From Hymenobacter puniceus (GTDB taxonomy: Bacteria; Bacteroidota; Bacteroidia; Cytophagales; Hymenobacteraceae): a stretch of DNA of 42,670 bases. The DNA is taken from contig NZ_JACSCX010000013.1 in the NCBI RefSeq assembly GCF_014333525.1, forward strand, positions 1-42,670, given 5' to 3'. This document shows positions 39,394 to 42,670 of this stretch, piece after piece. The translations under genes and the position numbers were made by a program. Within the stretch, counting starts at the first letter, position 1. Every line of letters starts with the position of its first letter. The notes beneath the pieces were generated by a model. That model worked only from the letters and a program-made list of their open reading frames with translations. It was not told where the DNA came from and ran no database searches.

Positions 39394-40263
39394 CTACGTG
39401 GCGCTTTCCCAACTGGCCCGCACCAGCCGCTGCTTACCAAATATATCCGGGCGGGCAGCCACTTCTGTGTAGCCAAGGCCGGTAAGCAACGCCAGCGTAG
39501 GGCCGGCATACTGCTCGTTGATTTCAAAATAGAGCGCCCCGCCCGGCCGTAGCAGCGTGGTACCCAATTCGGCAATGCGGCGGTAGAACAGCAGCGGGTC
39601 GTGGTTGGGCACAAACAGCGCGGTGGCCGGCTCGTAGTTGAGGACGTTGGGACGCATCAGGGGCCGCTCGTTTTCCAGCACGTAAGGCGGGTTGCTAACC
39701 AGAATATCCAAGCTTTGAGGCTCCAAAGCGGCGGGAGTTTGCGTTAGAATGTCCAGCTGCTGAAAATCTATTTCGCAGCCGTAGCGGCTGGCGTTGCGGC
39801 GCGCTACGGTCAGGGCCTCGCCGGAAATATCTACGGCCACGGTGCGGGTGGGCTCCAGCGCTTGGCACAGCGCCAGCGGAATACAGCCGCTGCCCGTGCC
39901 CACATCCAGCACCGACAGCGCCGGACGGTGGCGTTGCTCTTCAATGATAAGCTGCACCAGTTCCTCAGTTTCGGGGCGCGGAATGAGGGTGGCGGGCGTT
40001 ACTTCCAGCTCCAGCCCGGCAAAATGCGCCACGCCCAGCACGTACTGCATTGGCTCGTGGTGGAGCAGCCGTGCCTGCAGAGCCGGGAGTTGCGCCGCCA
40101 CTTCCGTTGGCACGGGCGCATCGGCCTGCATGCGGCGCTGCAGCGGCGTAAGCTGCAGCAGATGCTCCAGTACCAGCCCTGCAATGCTGCCGGCTTCCGA
40201 TGTTGGATAGATGGTTTCCAGAGCAGAAGTAAAGGAAGTGGTGAGCTGGCGGAGCGTGGGCAT
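39394..40263 (-). CDS. prmC: Peptide chain release factor N5-glutamine methyltransferase
   Basis: This encodes 289 residues from the ATG at 40263; the open frame upstream is not homologous. PrmC methylates the Gln of the GGQ motif in release factors RF1 and RF2 with SAM, raising termination efficiency. The N-terminal helical domain ends in ARLLHHEPMQYVLG. The segment IPRPETEELV (94-103) leads to motif I, DVGTGSGCI (120-128). The catalytic NPPY is at 191-194 in ILVSNPPYVLENE. The C-terminal GGALYFEINEQYA is normal. The gene is divergent from ribD. Confidence 0.96.
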   Translation of the reverse strand: MPTLRQLTTSFTSALETIYPTSEAGSIAGLVLEHLLQLTPLQRRMQADAPVPTEVAAQLPALQARLLHHEPMQYVLGVAHFAGLELEVTPATLIPRPETEELVQLIIEEQRHRPALSVLDVGTGSGCIPLALCQALEPTRTVAVDISGEALTVARRNASRYGCEIDFQQLDILTQTPAALEPQSLDILVSNPPYVLENERPLMRPNVLNYEPATALFVPNHDPLLFYRRIAELGTTLLRPGGALYFEINEQYAGPTLALLTGLGYTEVAARPDIFGKQRLVRASWESAT

Positions 40264-40267
40264 GGTG

Positions 40268-40275
40268 CAAAAGTA
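40268..40275 (-). promoter_or_regulatory. Candidate -7 element abutting the prmC start codon
   Basis: The minus strand reads TACTTTTG, then four bases, then the ATG at 40263. If this is the -7 element, transcription would begin at or next to the start codon and the prmC mRNA would be leaderless. Confidence 0.45.
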
Positions 40276-40379
40276 GCGCCTCAGGCGCGAAGCGTCGGGC
40301 CGGCTCCTGTTCTTGCCGCTACAGTTGTTGCATCCGGCGGGCGTAAGGCAGAAGATTCGCGCTACAGTTGGCGCCGTGT

Positions 40380-40387
40380 TACTTTCG
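40380..40387 (+). promoter_or_regulatory. Candidate -7 element upstream of ribD
   Basis: TACTTTCG matches TAnnTTTG at seven of eight positions, 28 bases before the ATG at 40416. The -33 part is not clear. Confidence 0.3.
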
Positions 40388-40415
40388 CTTTTCTGCACCT
40401 CCACCCTCCCACCCC

Positions 40416-41477
40416 ATGCCTTCTTCTCTCGACTTCGACCTGCTGATGATGCGCCGCGCTCTGGACCTGGCCCGCCTTGGCACCGGCTACGTCCGCCCTA
40501 ATCCTTTGGTGGGCTGCGTTATAACCCACCAAGGACGCATCATTGGAGAAGGCTGGCACCGGCAATACGGCGGGCCGCACGCCGAGGTAAATGCTGTGGC
40601 AGCCGTGTCGGACCCGCTGCTGCTGCGCCACAGCCGCGCCTACGTAACGCTGGAGCCCTGCGCCCACCACGGCAAAACCCCACCCTGCGCCGACCTGCTG
40701 ATTGCCAAAGGCATTCCGGAAGTGGTAATCTGCAACCTCGACCCTAACCCGCTGGTAGCCGGACGCGGCCTGGAAAAACTGCGGGCCGCCGGCATTCAGG
40801 TGGAAACCGGGGTGCTGGAGGCCGAAGGCCGATGGCTGAACCGGCGCTTTTTCACGTTTCAGGAGAAAAACCGGCCCTACGTGGTGCTGAAATGGGCCGA
40901 AACCGCCGATGGCTATCTGGCGGGGCCCTACTTTCAGCCGGTGGCCATCAGCGGCGAGCTGGCCCGGGTGGCGGTGCACCGCTGGCGCAGCGAGGAGCAC
41001 GCCATTCTGGTTGGGACGCGCACGGCCCTGCACGACAACCCACACCTGAACGTGCGCGAGTGGCCCGGCCCCGCCCCCATCCGGCTGGTCATCGATAAAA
41101 ACCTGAGCTTGCCGCCCACACATCATCTGTTTGATGGACGCCAGCCCACGGTGGTGTACACTTACCGCGAGCGGGCTACCACCGATAAGCTGGGTTTTGT
41201 GCGGCTGTCGGAGGCCGAAGACCTGTTTCCGCAGATTTTCAGCAACCTGCACCAGCGCAACGTGCAGTCGGTGCTGGTGGAAGGCGGGCCGACGGTGCTC
41301 AACTCGCTGTTGAAAGACGGCCTCTGGGATGAAATCCGGATTTTGCGCAGCTCCCGGCAGCTGGGTGGCGGTGTAGCAGCCCCCAGCCCCGGCCTGCGCA
41401 GTCTGCGCCAGCATACCCGCCTCGGCAACGATGAGCTGTTTGTGTATGTGAATGAGCGGGAGCAACCGAACGGATAG
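40416..41477 (+). CDS. ribD: Bifunctional riboflavin biosynthesis deaminase/reductase
   Basis: This encodes 353 residues from the ATG at 40416; an in-frame start 16 codons earlier is unlikely. The N-terminal deaminase domain (about 7-150) has the zinc site His55-Ala-Glu57 in GGPHAEVNAV and Cys82 and Cys91 in PCAHHGKTPPC, and RPNPLVGCV near 27-35. The C-terminal reductase domain (about 155-353) begins RPYVVLKWAETADGYLAG and contains RSEEHAILVGTRTAL and VLVEGGPTVLNSLL. It converts the GTP-cyclohydrolase II product to the ribityl-aminopyrimidine precursor of riboflavin. Other rib genes are not nearby. Two further genes follow on the same strand. Confidence 0.96.
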   Translation: MPSSLDFDLLMMRRALDLARLGTGYVRPNPLVGCVITHQGRIIGEGWHRQYGGPHAEVNAVAAVSDPLLLRHSRAYVTLEPCAHHGKTPPCADLLIAKGIPEVVICNLDPNPLVAGRGLEKLRAAGIQVETGVLEAEGRWLNRRFFTFQEKNRPYVVLKWAETADGYLAGPYFQPVAISGELARVAVHRWRSEEHAILVGTRTALHDNPHLNVREWPGPAPIRLVIDKNLSLPPTHHLFDGRQPTVVYTYRERATTDKLGFVRLSEAEDLFPQIFSNLHQRNVQSVLVEGGPTVLNSLLKDGLWDEIRILRSSRQLGGGVAAPSPGLRSLRQHTRLGNDELFVYVNEREQPNG

Positions 41478-41561
41478 CCCACGAAGTTGGTTTTGCCCCA
41501 ACTTATTTCTTGTTTGCCTCGTCTGCTGTTTACCTTACTGCTCCCCATCCAACTCACCCAA

Positions 41562-42044
41562 ATGGCCGAAGAACTCACCCTCGACACCACACTCACCAAA
41601 GCGGCGCAATACCGCCAGCTTTTACCCCAGATTGAGGCATTAACCACTGGCGAGCCCGACCTTACCGCCAACCTTGCCAACACGGCCGCCGCTCTGCGCC
41701 AGGCGTTTGGTTTTTTCTGGGTAGGCTTCTACCTCGTGAAGGGCAATGAACTGGTACTTGGGCCATTCCAGGGCCCCATTGCCTGCACCCGCATCCGGCA
41801 CGGCAAAGGCGTATGCGGCGCCAGCTGGGCCCAGGCCGCTACACTATTAGTGCCTGATGTAGAGCAGTTTCCCGGCCACATTGCCTGCAGCTCGGAGTCG
41901 AAATCCGAGATTGTGGTACCCGTGCTGAAAGACGGGCAAGTAGTGGCGGTGTTGGATGTCGACAGTGACCAGCTTAACGATTTCGACCACGACGACCAGC
42001 AGGCCCTGGAACAGCTGATGCAGGTAGCCGCCACTTGGTTTTAG
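41562..42044 (+). CDS. msrC: Free methionine-(R)-sulfoxide reductase (GAF domain)
   Basis: This encodes 160 residues from the ATG at 41562. A single GAF domain carries the three cysteines of the fRMsr family: Cys75 in GPIACTRI, Cys85 in GKGVCGASW and Cys109 in FPGHIACSS. The 10- and 24-residue spacings equal those of Escherichia coli MsrC (84, 94, 118). EIVVPVLKDGQVVAVLDVDS is the conserved C-terminal part. It reduces free methionine-R-sulfoxide with thioredoxin in the cytoplasm, a repair of oxidative damage. It follows ribD after 84 bases and precedes the DHFR-like gene by 12 bases. Confidence 0.94.
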   Translation: MAEELTLDTTLTKAAQYRQLLPQIEALTTGEPDLTANLANTAAALRQAFGFFWVGFYLVKGNELVLGPFQGPIACTRIRHGKGVCGASWAQAATLLVPDVEQFPGHIACSSESKSEIVVPVLKDGQVVAVLDVDSDQLNDFDHDDQQALEQLMQVAATWF

Positions 42045-42056
42045 GCTCCGACGGTT

Positions 42057-42593
42057 ATGCGCAAAGTCGTTCTATATATTGCTACCAGCCTCGACGGCTA
42101 CATTGCGTCGCCGGATGGCTCGGTGGAGTGGCTGCCCACGCCCCCACCCGGCGAGGACTATGGCTATGCCGATTTTCTGGCCACCGCCGACGCGACGCTG
42201 CTGGGCCGCGCCACCTACGAGCAGGTGCTCATGTTCGGGGAGTGGCCCTACCCCACGCTCACCAACTACGTGTTCAGCCGCAAGCCACCCACCGAGTCGC
42301 CCGAGCCGTCGGTGCAGTTTGTCAGTACCGATCCGGTGGAATTTGTGACGCAGCTGCGCCAGCAGCCCGGCGGCACCATCTGGCTGATTGGCGGCAGCAC
42401 GCTGGCCAGCCCACTGCTGGCCGCCGGTTTGGTTGATGAGCTGATGCTCTTCGTGGTACCACGGCTGCTGGGAGCGGGCATTCCGCTCTGGCGCCTGCAG
42501 GATCATCCGCAGCCGCTACAGCTGCTGCACACCCAAACCTGGCCCGACGGCATGGTATTGCTGCATTACCGTTTAGCTGAGCTGGAATCTTAG
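42057..42593 (+). CDS. DHFR/RibD C-terminal-domain family reductase
   Basis: This encodes 178 residues. MRKVVLYIATSLDGYIASPDGSV at the start, LLGRATYEQVLMFGEWPY and TNYVFSRKP, then GGTIWLIGGSTLASPLLAAGLVDEL, are the typical motifs of the RibD_C/YwjB-like dihydrofolate-reductase family, which bind NADPH. The family is usually uncharacterised, and the substrate is not known. It lies 12 bases after msrC, probably in one transcript with it and perhaps with ribD. It ends directly before the palindrome at 42595-42670. Confidence 0.92.
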   Translation: MRKVVLYIATSLDGYIASPDGSVEWLPTPPPGEDYGYADFLATADATLLGRATYEQVLMFGEWPYPTLTNYVFSRKPPTESPEPSVQFVSTDPVEFVTQLRQQPGGTIWLIGGSTLASPLLAAGLVDELMLFVVPRLLGAGIPLWRLQDHPQPLQLLHTQTWPDGMVLLHYRLAELES

Positions 42594-42594
42594 C

Positions 42595-42670
42595 CAGCTA
42601 TTTAAAAGCCCACAAGAAAGCCCGGCCGTTAGCTAACGGCCGGGCTTTCTTGTGGGCTTTTAAATAGCTG
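42595..42670. repeat. Perfect 76-bp palindrome at the right edge, terminator-like
   Basis: Bases 42595-42632 are the exact reverse complement of 42633-42670, without a loop. The core AAAGCCCGGCCGTTAG/CTAACGGCCGGGCTTT is terminator-like and begins one base after the stop codon of the DHFR-family gene. It ends exactly at the last base of the window and mirrors the situation at 1-70, although the sequences are unrelated. Confidence 0.85.

Noticed and set aside
1..42670. A linear replicon with hairpin telomeres, suggested by palindromes at both ends
   Set aside because: The two palindromes are unrelated to each other, both sit in terminator position after genes, and the gene content is chromosomal. 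No telomere resolvase is seen. An assembly break is the simpler reading, although raw reads would be needed to decide.

Overview
The window looks like a piece of a Hymenobacter-type chromosome (Bacteroidota, Cytophagales). The coding DNA is GC-rich by eye. The gene content is nevertheless typically Bacteroidota: FadL/OMPP1 and PD40-OmpA outer-membrane proteins, many short lipoproteins, an archaeal/eukaryote-type prolyl-tRNA synthetase, and several TAnnTTTG-like -7 elements where Shine-Dalgarno sites would otherwise be expected. Housekeeping genes (proS, prmC, ribD, floA, galE) argue for a chromosome rather than a plasmid. Base 1 starts, and the last base ends, a perfect loop-less palindrome (1-70 and 42595-42670), so the window is probably one complete assembly contig that broke at hairpins.

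Layout. 1-7.5 kb: a surface lipoprotein, two polytopic membrane proteins that look like GT-C glycosyltransferases, a SAM methyltransferase, a GtrB/DPM-like family 2 glycosyltransferase, and an ALDH8-type aldehyde dehydrogenase. 7.5-15.7 kb: a Uma2-family protein, a lipoprotein with an internal TonB C-terminal domain, a small AT-richer gene flanked by direct repeats, a DPP-IV peptidase, an unknown lipoprotein and a FadL-like porin. 15.7-21 kb: a Gly/Tyr-rich lipoprotein, proS, a small unknown gene, and an NfeD-FloA membrane-microdomain pair. 21-28.4 kb: a PD40-OmpA protein, a probable unknown outer-membrane barrel, a DUF4349-like lipoprotein, a His-rich lipoprotein and a 2OG-Fe(II) oxygenase. 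28.5-32.5 kb: a ChrA-type transporter converging on a LytS/LytR-type two-component pair, then an unknown membrane-anchored protein.

32.8-39.2 kb is a minus-strand nucleotide-sugar cluster. In transcription order it encodes a WbpD/WlbB-like N-acetyltransferase, a WbpO/TviB-like UDP-HexNAc dehydrogenase, GalE, RmlB, a WbpP/TviC-like 4-epimerase and RmlA. It should supply UDP-galactose, UDP-N-acetylhexosaminuronate and dTDP-4-keto-6-deoxyglucose for cell-surface polysaccharide. RmlC, RmlD, glycosyltransferases and export genes are not in the window. 39.4-42.6 kb carries prmC, ribD, a free-methionine-(R)-sulfoxide reductase and a DHFR/RibD_C-family reductase.

Intergenic space is rich in structure. 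There are perfect bidirectional hairpin terminators between converging genes, and at least two families of REP/MITE-like inverted repeats. Five copies share a core beginning GTCATGCtgagc and two begin GTCATTCCGrGCAGAGCGAG. Four consecutive gaps in the nucleotide-sugar cluster each hold an inverted repeat. No transposase, CRISPR array, tRNA or rRNA was found. I did not find a clearly new multi-gene system. The most unusual items are the terminal palindromes, the repeat-studded sugar operon, the direct-repeat-flanked AT-richer gene and several unrecognised surface proteins.
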